A DNA stretch of 64,000 nt from Sphingobium sp. SCG-1 (GCF_002953135.1 NZ_CP026372.1:3397501-3461500), one strand, 5' to 3'. Positions 34,738-43,190 are shown, numbered from the stretch's first letter. Notes: generated by a model not told the origin, from the letters alone. Translations and numbers: made by a program.

Positions 34738-34840
34738 GGCGACGCAACTACTGAACGCAAGATGGGTTTGCCTCCCGGGATGGGCTACATCAATGCCAAT
34801 AGAAGACCATGTCGTGGCCGGACTCAGTTGTTTCCACAGA

Positions 34841-35390
34841 TCAAATCGCCGAGCCGCAAAGAACAGAACCCTCACTGCGATGCTGTCCGCTCGGCTGTTC
34901 GCCGCGGCCAAAATGCCGCCGGCCAGCCGCGAGAAAGGCAGCGATTGAATCCAGACTTTGCCTGGTTCCGTCAATCACGCGAAGAAAAGCCCCTCCCCAC
35001 CGAACAGACACTTTTGACACCGCCAGCGCGCTCGAGGTCAAAGTCGATCGTGTCGGTGTAGGCCGCCATGCAGCCTATATCGACATTCAGTTGCTGGCCA
35101 GCGCCAGTTCGCGCGCGACTACGGCACCGCCAATCTGCACGAACACCCAGCCATACCTTTCGAGCTTCTGCATGATAAAGCCTTCGCCACCAAACAGACC
35201 CGTCATGATCCGCTGTTGGAAGTGAATACCGATCGAAACCCCTTTCGCGGCCGCCAGGAAACTGTCCTTCTGGCAGATGAGACGGCCGCCATAGTCGCCG
35301 AGCCGGATCGGCAGGATCGTGCCGGGCACGGAGCCTCTGTCACGGTGCGGCTATTTTCGATTGAGCCTCAACTTGTGCGTCTTGGCGACA
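34841..35390 (-). pseudogene. AIM24/TIGR00266 family protein, multiply broken
   Basis: Fragments of one AIM24-family protein lie in order on the minus strand but in different frames: ENSRTVTEAP, then PGTILPIRLGDYGGRLICQK and GLFGGEGFIMQKLE, then LNVDIGCMAAYTDTIDFDLE with RAGGVKSV, then FGGEGLFFA, LTEPGKVWIQSLPFSRLAGG and a final EGSVLCGSAI at 34841. At least four frame changes and one in-frame stop separate them, and the N-terminal third is missing. The 5' break abuts the truncated chemoreceptor-like gene, so a deletion probably joined the two. Not functional. Confidence 0.82.
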
Positions 35391-35679
35391 CAATCGCTAT
35401 CGATGCCGAACTCGTGTCGATCGTTTTTACTATGCCGGAAAGCTGGCTCAAAGTTTCTTCCAAGTGAACCTTTTGGGCATGAAGCTCGTGCTGGTACGCT
35501 AGGGTCGATTCCACCTGCGCCTCAAGCTCGCCATTCACCTGCGCGAGGCGCTGATTGGCAGAAAACAGTTCAAGGCTCTTGCTTTCAATAAGTTGCTCGG
35601 CCTCGGAGCGGGCACGCCGTTCCCGGTCCAGCTTCTTCTTCAGCCGTACAATAACTTCTTGCGCGTCCGCGATACTCAT
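35368..35679 (-). pseudogene. Truncated H-NOX-associated chemoreceptor-like protein
   Basis: A 103-residue frame from ATG 35679 is a continuous coiled coil: VIVRLKKKLDRERRARSEAE, then SLELFSANQRLAQVNGELEA. It ends with HLEETLSQLSGIVKTID, which matches the beginning of a methyl-accepting chemotaxis signalling domain; homology stops there and about 20 unrelated residues follow. The whole hairpin tip of the receptor is missing. It starts four bases after the H-NOX stop codon, so it is the expected H-NOX output partner, cut short at the junction with the AIM24 remnant. Confidence 0.65.
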
Positions 35680-35683
35680 CGCG

Positions 35684-36225
35684 CTACCCAACCCGTTCAA
35701 TCTCGAACCGCACGTATGAGCCCCCGGGCATTGACTGAGGGCTATGTTGAACACTCACAGGTGAAGCCAGGTGAACTGACGCACCCTTGATCACGCCGCA
35801 GGCAAGGTCTGCCAGGGGCTTACAGCTGTGATAGGCGAGCACTAATCTAGTGTCACTTCGGCTTTCCACCTTGAACGAAGGCAGCTCCGCATCTGGATAG
35901 AGCTTTCGTACTTCTTGCTCATGAAAATCATCGACGCGTTCCAGCACGTCGAACAAATCTTTGTTCGCGACGCGGGCTGGAGCATAGGACACCCACTGGC
36001 CGAAGCAGAACGTGCCAAAGCTTTCCATCAACTCTGGCATTTTCATGTCAGTGAGCTTGACCGTCGTCGTCATGAGCGAGACCATCTCCTCAAATGGGTA
36101 TGTCCCGACGCTTGTGTACGCCCCGCCATTAGGAACGCGTGACGCCTCAATGACGTCCTCTAGAAGATCCTCGCCGAACTTCTGCTCGCAGAGTCACAGA
36201 ATGTATTGAAAACGAGGCCATTCAT
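35684..36225 (-). pseudogene. H-NOX heme-nitric oxide sensor domain protein, frameshifted
   Basis: From ATG 36225 (AAGGA upstream) the frame gives MNGLVFNTFCD; another frame continues CEQKFGEDLLEDVIEASRVP, YTSVGTYPFEEMVSLM and MPELMESFGTFCFGQWVSYA, and reaches the stop at 35684. Adding one T in GACTCTGCGAG (about 36192) restores DFCEQKF and a normal 180-residue H-NOX. The proximal heme His is present in LERVDDFHEQEVRKLYPDAE. The YxSxR motif that holds the heme propionates reads YHSCK, with Lys for Arg. H-NOX proteins bind NO (or O2) through heme and signal to kinases, cyclases or receptors; the linked gene here is chemoreceptor-like. As written it cannot be made whole. Confidence 0.85.
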
Positions 36226-36683
36226 ATTTTTTTCCTTGGGAAGCGACTTCGCCGCTCTATGGGCCACGAGGTTCTAACGCCGCGTTCCAGTACGTGAAAG
36301 ATCGGTCGAGGTGGCGCGTGCGTTGCAGGAGATGCACTGGCTAACGCGGGCAACATCTAGTGGCACGAGTGCAAGCTATGATGAGCACCGGTGATGAGGA
36401 TGTGCTTGCGCACCGGACGATGATCGCGGCAAAGTTGATGTAGGTTTGGTTGCACGCTTGCTCACGGATATCTGTTTTCTCGCCCGGTCGATCGCAAGGC
36501 CATGACTGATTGGCTTTTACGGGATGCAGAAAAAGCCAGGAAAGCTTCACGCCCGCGCACCGCAGCTGCAAAGGCTGCCTGCTGAGCAGTTTGCCACTCC
36601 CAGCCACGTCAGTTTGGTGGTGCCAGCCGTCGAGCATGAATAATTAACGCCGTCGAGCTAGGGTCAAAGCAAAAGGAGTATCG
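36226..36683. other. Intergenic region upstream of the GAF-GGDEF-EAL gene
   Basis: No gene is supported. A hairpin TGGCTTTT (36511-36518) with AAAAGCCA (36531-36538) is present. The H-NOX promoter and the EAL gene promoter must both lie here. Confidence 0.45.
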
Positions 36684-38474
36684 ATGAGGCGATCGAACGA
36701 AGCTGCCCGCCTGAGCGCGCTAAGACAACTTAACCTCCTGGACACGCCCCCGAGCGAGAGTTTCGACAGAATCACGCGCATGGCGGGCCAAATCTTTGGG
36801 CTGCCAATCTCCGCTGTGTCCCTGACTGACGAAGATCGGCAGTGGTTCAAGTCGAGATTGGGTGTGGACCATGATTCCATCCCCCGGGACAAAGCACCTT
36901 GTGCCGCGGTCGCTGAAAGCGCCGTTCCCATTGTAGTACCCGATCTTCTGGCAGATCCCTGTTATGCGACCAGTGTGCTCGCGGGCACCGGAGCGCGATT
37001 CTATGCGGGCACTCCCCTTGTCACGCGTGAGGGGCATGGCCTCGGCGCTCTTTGCGTAATCGGCACCGAGCCCAGAAACGCGACTGCAAAGGAGATGGCT
37101 GCCTTGACCGACCTTGCGGCAATGGTGATGGCGCAGATTGAATTGCAGCATGCCTTCGGGCGAGTGGAACCTGTCAGCGGCTTGCCTAATCGAAACCAGT
37201 TTTACGAGGACCTCAGTGACAAGGCACGGGATCATCCGGGTGAACCGGTGCTGATCGTACTTGTGGATCTCGCACGCGCCGAGCAAATCTCAAACATGAC
37301 CGGGGTGCTTGGCTCGACCGAAGTGGACGAGATGATAAGGCATGCGGCGCGCTGGCTTCGGGAGATGTCTGCTGTCCAGCACGCGGCTTACCATGTGAGT
37401 GCTACGCAGTTCGCCCTTATCGTTCAATCCGATACCTCAGCAGAAGGTTTTGGCATTATGTTGATGGAGCGCCTCAACGCGCTTCGTGCCGGATCCGGCT
37501 TACGGTTCGTGACAACGACAGCCATAGGCATCTCCCCTATAAGCCTGGGCTTATCCTCACCTGAGGACGCTCTGCGTATGGCGCACAGCGCGGTTATCGA
37601 TGCCAGGGAAACACAGCGGGGTGTCAGCATTTACTCTCATGTGACTGACCAGGCCCACCGGCGCCGCTACCGTCTTCTCGACGACTTCGGCGCAGCATTG
37701 GACAAGGATCGTGACCAGCTTCGCATCGTCGTACAACCGCGGATCGATCTTCTCTCGGACATGTGTGTGGGCGCTGAGGTTCTACTGCGTTGGCGTCACC
37801 CGGAATTGGGTGACGTGTCGCCTGCGGAGTTCATCCCTGCAGTGGAACGATCCGCTCTCGCAAAACGAACCACCGAATGGGTCCTACAAGCCGGCCTGAT
37901 GCAAATAGCGGAGTGGCAGGCTGTTGGCTTGGATGTACCGCTTTCCATCAACATTTCGGCAGCCAATCTGGAAGAGCCCGATTTTGCGATGCGGGTGCAA
38001 CTCTATCTTCTTAAGCATAACGTCCGCAGCGAAATGCTGGAACTGGAGCTTACTGAAAGTGCAATAATGGAGCACCCCGAGCATGCTTTGCAGCAGATGA
38101 ACGCCCTTAAGGAAGCGGGTGTGAAAATCGCCATCGATGATTTTGGGACAGGTCATAGCAGCCTTGCCTATTTACAGCGGCTGCCGGCCGATGTCGTGAA
38201 GATCGACCAAAGCTTTGTGCGCGACATTACGAATGGTGAGCGGGAAGCGCAGCTCGTTCGCTCGATGATAAGTCTTTCCCATGGCCTTGGCTTTCGTGTC
38301 GTGGCCGAAGGTGTCGAAACAGCCGGTGTGTTAGACGCCCTGAGAGGCATGGATTGCGACGAGGTGCAGGGGTATCTGTTCGCTCGTCCAATGGAGACCG
38401 CGAGATTTGCCCCATGGCTGAAGGAGCAACGTACGGCTGGGATGCAAGGCACGTGCATGCTGCAGGCGGGGTAG
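36684..38474 (+). CDS. GAF-GGDEF-EAL protein, probable cyclic-di-GMP phosphodiesterase
   Basis: A 596-residue soluble protein: GAF domain (about 20-155), a GGDEF domain (about 160-320) and an EAL domain (about 335-580). The GGDEF signature is replaced by SATQF, so cyclase activity is unlikely. The EAL domain is complete: the EAL triplet reads EVL in GAEVLLRWRHP, with SINISAANL, ELTESAIMEHP, IDDFGTGHSSLAYLQRLP, VVKIDQSFV and VAEGVET all present, so hydrolysis of cyclic-di-GMP is likely. The degenerate GGDEF may bind GTP as an allosteric site. AAAAGGAG precedes the ATG. It is monocistronic and may report on the signal bound by the GAF domain. Confidence 0.92.
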   Translation: MRRSNEAARLSALRQLNLLDTPPSESFDRITRMAGQIFGLPISAVSLTDEDRQWFKSRLGVDHDSIPRDKAPCAAVAESAVPIVVPDLLADPCYATSVLAGTGARFYAGTPLVTREGHGLGALCVIGTEPRNATAKEMAALTDLAAMVMAQIELQHAFGRVEPVSGLPNRNQFYEDLSDKARDHPGEPVLIVLVDLARAEQISNMTGVLGSTEVDEMIRHAARWLREMSAVQHAAYHVSATQFALIVQSDTSAEGFGIMLMERLNALRAGSGLRFVTTTAIGISPISLGLSSPEDALRMAHSAVIDARETQRGVSIYSHVTDQAHRRRYRLLDDFGAALDKDRDQLRIVVQPRIDLLSDMCVGAEVLLRWRHPELGDVSPAEFIPAVERSALAKRTTEWVLQAGLMQIAEWQAVGLDVPLSINISAANLEEPDFAMRVQLYLLKHNVRSEMLELELTESAIMEHPEHALQQMNALKEAGVKIAIDDFGTGHSSLAYLQRLPADVVKIDQSFVRDITNGEREAQLVRSMISLSHGLGFRVVAEGVETAGVLDALRGMDCDEVQGYLFARPMETARFAPWLKEQRTAGMQGTCMLQAG

Positions 38475-39265
38475 AGACTGGTGTGGAACGTCTTTAGCTA
38501 TTTCGCTTCGCTCGCACGCGGATGACGAGAAGCGGGTATCCCCTTAACCTCGACAATCATGACTTGCCCGATAATTGCTTGCTGCGCGTCTGAGCAAAAG
38601 CTTCCCTCCCGCGCGGCCAGATTGCTGCGAGCGGGTCCCTTCCCTGATGGCCCGCCGCCTTTCCAGCTACCCGATCCGCAGAGCTGATCGAAGGGAACCC
38701 AGGACTTTGCTGACGTTGTCGGGATCCCCTACAATGTTGCATCTTCGAAGCCACACACCAGCCTGGGATTGCGCCTGACTGGTTGCCATCACCAACGGGA
38801 TGGAAAACTATTGCAAGCGGGCAAGAACACCGCTTGCCGATTATGATCCATTTTCTCATCGAAGATAGCACCGCATCAACGTACGAGCGCCTGAAAAAAG
38901 GGACTCGATCGCCTCCCTGGCGGCCGACTGCGCATTCCCCATCACGGGCACCATCAATTCAATGACTGCGGCTCAGTGCCGCGGGTATAAATTGCACAAA
39001 CGTTGAGCTACCGTTCCGCAGCTGGGAACAACCAAAATGCAAGTGAGTGGTCGGCGTGGGTCGTGAGACGTCGTAACCGCACGATTTGGCTTGCCGGAAA
39101 AGCAATCGTAATCAAGATGTTAACAATCGATAAATGACGCTCGCTCGGCTTTACAGCCTGGAGGCTACCGAATTCGAGATGAAATGGGCGGCAGGTCTGG
39201 AGCAGCGGAGAGGTGCGCTTGGATGTCGTTAATTAGTACTCCTCGCCTCATGCGTGTTAAAGTCA
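38475..39265. other. Long intergenic region without recognisable gene
   Basis: About 790 bases with no frame that shows a family signature, ribosome site or consistent codon bias. A small inverted repeat GTTCC/GGAAC is seen near 39017. It may be eroded coding sequence of unknown origin. Confidence 0.5.
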
Positions 39266-39295
39266 CCGGCCCCTCCAGCTTTGCGGAGGGGCCGG
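39266..39295 (-). terminator. Terminator hairpin of the SDR gene
   Basis: CCGGCCCCTCC (39266-39276) pairs perfectly with GGAGGGGCCGG (39285-39295) over an eight-base loop, 11 bases past the SDR stop codon. On the minus strand it is followed by TGACTTTAA. Confidence 0.72.
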
Positions 39296-39305
39296 TCGCT
39301 CATTC

Positions 39306-40040
39306 TTAAGCCGCCGCACCTCCGTCGACATTGAGCGTGGTGCCGGTGATGTAGCTCGCGTCTGGTCCAGCCAGGAACGAGACCGCCCCCGCAATCTCCT
39401 CGACCCTGCCGTACCGGCCGAGTGGGACGAGCCCGGTCATCTGCTGCGCGAACTCGCTATCGGCAGGGTTCATATCGGTATCGATCGGTCCCGGCTGCAC
39501 TGTGTTGACCAGGATGTTGCGCGATGCGAGGTCCTTTGCCCAGCCGCGTGCAAGTGCCGCCACTGCCGCCTTTGTCGAGCTGTAGACCGCGGTTGCGGGG
39601 AAGGCTAGCTCGCCCGAGACACTGCCTATCAATATGATCCGCCCGCCATCGCTGAGGTGCGGCAGCGCCGCGCGAGTGCCAACGTGCAGGCCTTTCACGT
39701 TGACGCCGAACTGGCGATCGAAGGTCTCGTCGGTATCTTCGGCGATAGTGGAAAATTCGGCCACTCCGGCATTGTGGACCAGGATGTCGATCACGCCCAG
39801 CGCCGCTGCGGCTTGCTTGACGCCCGCGCGCTGAGACGTAGGATCGGCAGCGTCCGCCTGAAACGCAAAGGCGGTGCCGCCTGCACTCTTGATCGCCGCC
39901 ACAGTGGCGTCGGCGGCGGCCTTATTGCCGGCATAGGTGATCGCAACGGCCGCACCATCAGCGGCCAATCGCTTGGCGATCGCCGCACCAATGCCGCGCG
40001 ACCCACCAGTAACGAGCGCCTTCTTGCCTCGAAGTGACAT
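39306..40040 (-). CDS. SDR family oxidoreductase (FabG-like)
   Basis: A 244-residue classical SDR with TGGSRGIGAAIAKRL at 11-25, HNAGVAEF, catalytic Ser in ILIGSVSGE, and Tyr/Lys in AVYSSTKAAVAALARGW; it ends TGTTLNVDGGAAA. The cofactor region suggests NADP(H). The C-terminal third is close to the SDR remnant at 1616-1858. It is divergent from an ArsR-type regulator gene with a palindrome between them, so it is probably repressed by that regulator. This SDR-ArsR arrangement occurs in proteobacterial redox or xenobiotic response loci; the substrate is not known. Confidence 0.93.
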   Translation of the reverse strand: MSLRGKKALVTGGSRGIGAAIAKRLAADGAAVAITYAGNKAAADATVAAIKSAGGTAFAFQADAADPTSQRAGVKQAAAALGVIDILVHNAGVAEFSTIAEDTDETFDRQFGVNVKGLHVGTRAALPHLSDGGRIILIGSVSGELAFPATAVYSSTKAAVAALARGWAKDLASRNILVNTVQPGPIDTDMNPADSEFAQQMTGLVPLGRYGRVEEIAGAVSFLAGPDASYITGTTLNVDGGAAA

Positions 40041-40116
40041 GTCAATCCTCCAAAATGTGGCCCGCGATCACGCGGTCGTGCGCTGTGGGCAAGCCGAAAG
40101 ATGGGGTGTCACTTCG

Positions 40117-40139
40117 ATAGTTCAATATTTCCGAACTAT
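40117..40139. promoter_or_regulatory. Palindromic operator candidate between SDR and ArsR genes
   Basis: ATAGTTC (40117-40123) and GAACTAT (40133-40139) form a perfect 7-bp palindrome with a nine-base AT-rich spacer, the size expected for a dimeric winged-helix repressor. It lies 78 bases before the SDR start and 32 bases before the ArsR start, where it would overlap promoter elements such as TTGTTT and TATTAAAT. Confidence 0.55.
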
Positions 40140-40170
40140 TAAATTTGTTTAGTCTTCCTATATCTAGGCG

Positions 40171-40482
40171 ATGCCCCGCTTTACCCATCCCAGGCTGGAG
40201 GATGTTCCACTCGATTTAGCGCTCCACGCGCTGGCCGACCCTAATCGGCTGGGCATGGTTGCGCGCCTGGCCGCAACTGAGCGGCTGAGCTGCACCGGCG
40301 CAGCCCCGTGTGAGTCGATCCCCAAAAGTACGCTGTCCAACCACCTGAAGCTGCTGCGCGCCGCGGGGCTGATCGAGACTTCACAGGCAGGGCGCGAGAT
40401 GATCAACACGCTGCGACGCTCCGATTTCGATCGGCGCTTCCCAGGCCTGCTCGAGGCGGTGCTCGCCAATCGGCCCGCCTGA
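40171..40482 (+). CDS. ArsR/SmtB-type winged-helix regulator
   Basis: A 103-residue protein with the ArsR fold: LALHALADPNRLGMVARLAA, then the recognition region STLSNHLKLLRAAGLIETSQ and wing AGREMINTLRRSDFDRRFPG. Two cysteines lie just ahead of the recognition helix (LSCTGAAPCESIPKS, spacing C-x5-C), a place where thiol- or metal-responsive members carry sensor residues; redox sensing is an inference. It diverges from the SDR gene and the palindrome between them is its likely operator. Confidence 0.87.
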   Translation: MPRFTHPRLEDVPLDLALHALADPNRLGMVARLAATERLSCTGAAPCESIPKSTLSNHLKLLRAAGLIETSQAGREMINTLRRSDFDRRFPGLLEAVLANRPA

Positions 40483-40939
40483 CGCATACGGCCGCATTGG
40501 CATGAACGTCGGCTTGCCGGTGCTCCTGGACGGCGAATTGCTGCCGCAGGGCGCGCGGGCTGACTGTCGAGCGAGGGCATAACTAGCGGTAGGTTCTGCC
40601 GCCCCGCCTCTCGACATCCGAAAATGAACGTCGGCGACGCGTAGGCGCCTCATCGGCCTAGAAGGTCCGCTTGTGGATCTTCGCGGATCCAGTAGCTGCC
40701 TGAACGAGGTCCACTTTCACATCACGGCACACAAAAAACTGCCAGTCCGCTCACCGCCATCTTGATCGAACGTGATGGAAAAACTGCCGGTCCGTACCTG
40801 AGAATCGAAAATGCGGGCCTAAATGGCGACAATGGGTCGAAATCGGTAGGCAGAATCGGGGGGCTTTACAGCCGTACCCGAGCATGAAGACTGACGATTG
40901 GTTACGACACCAGACGTCCACGCGCTGACGTGCGGCGGA
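40483..40939. other. Intergenic region with degenerate repeat copy
   Basis: No gene. Two related segments ACTGCCAGTCCGCTCACC (about 40739) and ACTGCCGGTCCGTACCTG (about 40785) precede repeat copy 7, suggesting an internal duplication within the element. Confidence 0.5.
40819..40839 (+). repeat. GGGTCG-type dispersed intergenic repeat, copy 7
   Basis: The core CTAAATGGCGACAATGGGTC-G is the closest match to copy 1. Confidence 0.62.
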
Positions 40940-41245
40940 TCAAACGTCGAACGACGCGAGAGTGGGGCAAGGGCCCTTATCTCCCGCGCAGTATTCTGCA
41001 GCCAGTTGTTGGAGCGCGTCGCGGGCGCGACCGAGCTCTACGATTTTTGCATCCAAAGCTTCGACCCGGCTCTTCGCGAGCTCGCGGGCGCGGCTGCGAT
41101 TCTGGCCCGCATCCAACTTCAGAAGTTCACGGATTTCCCTAAGGGTGAAGCCCCCTTCTATGACCCCACGGACGCGGGTATCAAGGAGCTCTATCGCGAA
41201 GCCGAAAAGGTCGAACTTCAGTTTCCCCTGACCCCTACTCTTCTT
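40940..41245 (-). pseudogene. MerR-family regulator, C-terminal remnant
   Basis: The frame contains EGGFTLREIRELLKLDAG, the long dimerisation helix ALDAKIVELGRARDALQQLA and a cysteine-bearing end AAEYCAGDKGPCPTLASF, all typical of the second half of MerR-type metal or redox regulators. The N-terminal helix-turn-helix (with RYYE) is not found upstream in any frame. It is therefore a 5'-truncated relic. Confidence 0.65.
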
Positions 41246-41651
41246 TTGCGAGGATCGCACCGGCTGCGGTCGCTCGGGTCGATACCGGAGTTCGTGACGA
41301 TGACGGATCAAAAAAGGTTCTGGCCATCAATCGCATCACGGCGCGCTTTGCTATAGACTGGCATTCGCGGTTGATCGATCGCACGAAGCGCTCATTCGGC
41401 GCCATGCAGCGACGTCACCCGTTTTGAAGGCAAAGGTCATCCGGAAGCCAAAGGAGCTTCGTTTCCATATCGGCCACACATTTGGAACCCGCCCCTTCTT
41501 GCCCAAGTTCAGGCCCGAAGCGTGCGAGGATGATCTGTGGCCTGAGGATTTCGACCAATGAGATGTTTGGCCATCTCCCGCACTGCCAGTTGTCCTCGAT
41601 CAACAGCTCGGCCGATCAGCGTAGCATTCGGAAGGCGTCGCCCGCAGCCGT
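41246..41651. other. Region without recognisable gene
   Basis: Frames on both strands are open in places but show no family signature. Probably eroded sequence between the MerR and S8 peptidase relics. Confidence 0.4.
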
Positions 41652-42500
41652 TCAGATGATGATTGCCTGGGCTGCGTTCAGGACGTCCACGGTCGTCTGC
41701 ACCTCGGGGTAAAGCTCCGCTTCCACCCCTTGTGTGTCGATTTCGACTATGAGGGCGAAACGGACCTCGGGCTCGGCTTCCTGCAACAATTTCCTCGATT
41801 TCCACCATCCGGCAACGGGATGAATGGCCAGGAGATTGCGGCGAGCAAGGTTGGATGCCTTGCATGTCAACTGGTCGATATGGAGAGACCCGACGTCGCG
41901 CCGATCGCTCCCATATTCCCAAAGATCGTCTTCATCGATCTGGGGACCGACGGGTTCGTCTGCTTTGCTGATACGGGCCATGAACTACTGGGCATTCTCG
42001 CCGCCGCGGTTCAGCTTGAAGCGCAGATTATGGGAGGCGTATCGATATCGTGACCCGCGAGAGGCTTCGGCAGGATTGGGAGCGATGAAGGAACTGAGGG
42101 CGACCCTCAAGGTCACGTTCACATTGCCGAGTTTGTGCAGTTCCTCGACAGGCCATGGCAGCGTGAAGAGTCGCATCTCCTTGTGAACGTCCCCGCCCGT
42201 TTTCTCCGAGATGCCGTACGAAATGATGACGTCCTGGACGATCAGCGAAAGAGCGTTGGAAGCGCTGCGACGGGCTCGCTCGAGGTCGGGGACGCCATAA
42301 CCGTAGCGCTGGAACAGGCGCGCATAGCTACCCTTGCTCGGCTGCGCGGGAAGATCCGAGCGCATCTGCGGCGTCCCGCAGGCGGATGCCACATAGAGCG
42401 CCCGGATGGTTTCGGGCCAGAGCAGCGGATATTCGGACCATAGTTCGGTAATCTGCTTCGCCGCGATTCACGTTGCTGCGCTGGTGTCGAAAGTGAAGCT
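41652..42500 (-). pseudogene. S8 (subtilisin-like) peptidase C-terminal remnant
   Basis: One continuous frame with two in-frame stops. It begins around FDTSAAT, the region of the catalytic Ser, meets TGA at 42468-42470, then reads QITELWSEYPLLWPETIRAL, RLFQRYGYGVPDLERARRSA, PWPVEELHKLGNVNVTLRVA and SRYRYASHNLRFKLNRGGE, meets TAG at 41985-41987, and continues ARRNLLAIHPVAGWWKSRKL to the stop at 41652. This is the C-terminal part of the large S8 peptidases often paired with an AAA ATPase. The Asp and His of the triad and the ATPase are missing. Nonsense mutations in a preserved frame suggest slow decay. Confidence 0.75.
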
Positions 42501-42505
42501 GAAGC

Positions 42506-42679
42506 TCACCGTAGCGCTGCCTGCGCCATGGCTGGCGTTTCGAAGGGAGAAGGCGCTTCGTTAGCGAGCGCATCACCAGCCCGGAACAACAGGCAGGCGG
42601 CGATCAGCAACCAAGCGGAGCGACGGACTTGCCGCAACCATGACAGAAAGGCGCTATGCGACCGCGTCAGAGCATACAT
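42506..42679 (-). CDS. Small exported or membrane protein (57 aa)
   Basis: A 57-codon frame from ATG 42679 begins MYALTRSHSAFLSWLRQVRR and has one hydrophobic segment (SAWLLIAACLLF, then RAGDALA), a plausible signal peptide, leaving a mature end of about 18 residues. It ends at TGA 42506-42508, right beside the S8 remnant. It may be the N-terminal stump of a longer exported protein fused to the relic by a deletion, or a genuine small gene downstream of DUF2946. No family recognised. Confidence 0.45.
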   Translation of the reverse strand: MYALTRSHSAFLSWLRQVRRSAWLLIAACLLFRAGDALANEAPSPFETPAMAQAALR

Positions 42680-42701
42680 GAATAACCTCGTAATACCGCG
42701 T

Positions 42702-42747
42702 CACTCCATTGGTGGAGTGGCAAAGCACATGCGCAAAGGCATGTGCT
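42702..42747 (-). terminator. Two tandem hairpins after DUF2946
   Basis: CACTCCA/TGGAGTG (42702-42719) and AGCACATGC/GCATGTGCT (42724-42747) are both perfect. On the minus strand the second, reached first by transcripts of the DUF2946 gene, is followed by TTTGCC. They probably terminate or stabilise that transcript. Confidence 0.55.
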
Positions 42748-42791
42748 GATCAGCGGCAAACGAGGAAAACTCTATCTGCCGCGCGAGCCTT

Positions 42792-43190
42792 TCAGACGCG
42801 CGCGGGTGGTCCCTGGGATGGGGGCGGGGGCGCCGCCAGACGGTGCACGGTAAGGTGGGCGACGGCCTGACTTGTCACGAGCGGAGCAAACAGCGGCCGC
42901 GTTGCGTCCAGCGCAGATGGTAGTGCTGTGACCATCCCGCCGCCTAGCCCATTGGCAAAACTGCATTCACTGCCTTTGGTCTTATCACGATCGGATGGCT
43001 CACCGTCCTTCTGGATCGGAAGGAAGGCCTTTACCGCGCCTTGGCCAGTGCAGAGCGAAATGACGACATCATGGATACTTTGTGTCGGCATAAAGCCAGT
43101 CGGGATGGCAACGCGGATCGAGAGAGCACAGAGGATCAGCAGGGCAAAGAGCCCGCGACCTGTCTGCGACTGCCTGATCCAGTTGTTCAT
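42792..43190 (-). CDS. DUF2946 family protein
   Basis: A 132-residue protein with an N-terminal hydrophobic segment (LFALLILCALSIRVAIPTGF), the DUF2946 motif GFMPTQ with VVISLCTGQGAVK, a second cysteine in GSECSFANG, and a proline-rich C-terminus. DUF2946 proteins are exported or membrane-tethered, and many are found next to TonB receptors for copper; no such partner is intact here. Hairpins follow the gene. Role unproven. Confidence 0.82.
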   Translation of the reverse strand: MNNWIRQSQTGRGLFALLILCALSIRVAIPTGFMPTQSIHDVVISLCTGQGAVKAFLPIQKDGEPSDRDKTKGSECSFANGLGGGMVTALPSALDATRPLFAPLVTSQAVAHLTVHRLAAPPPPSQGPPARV

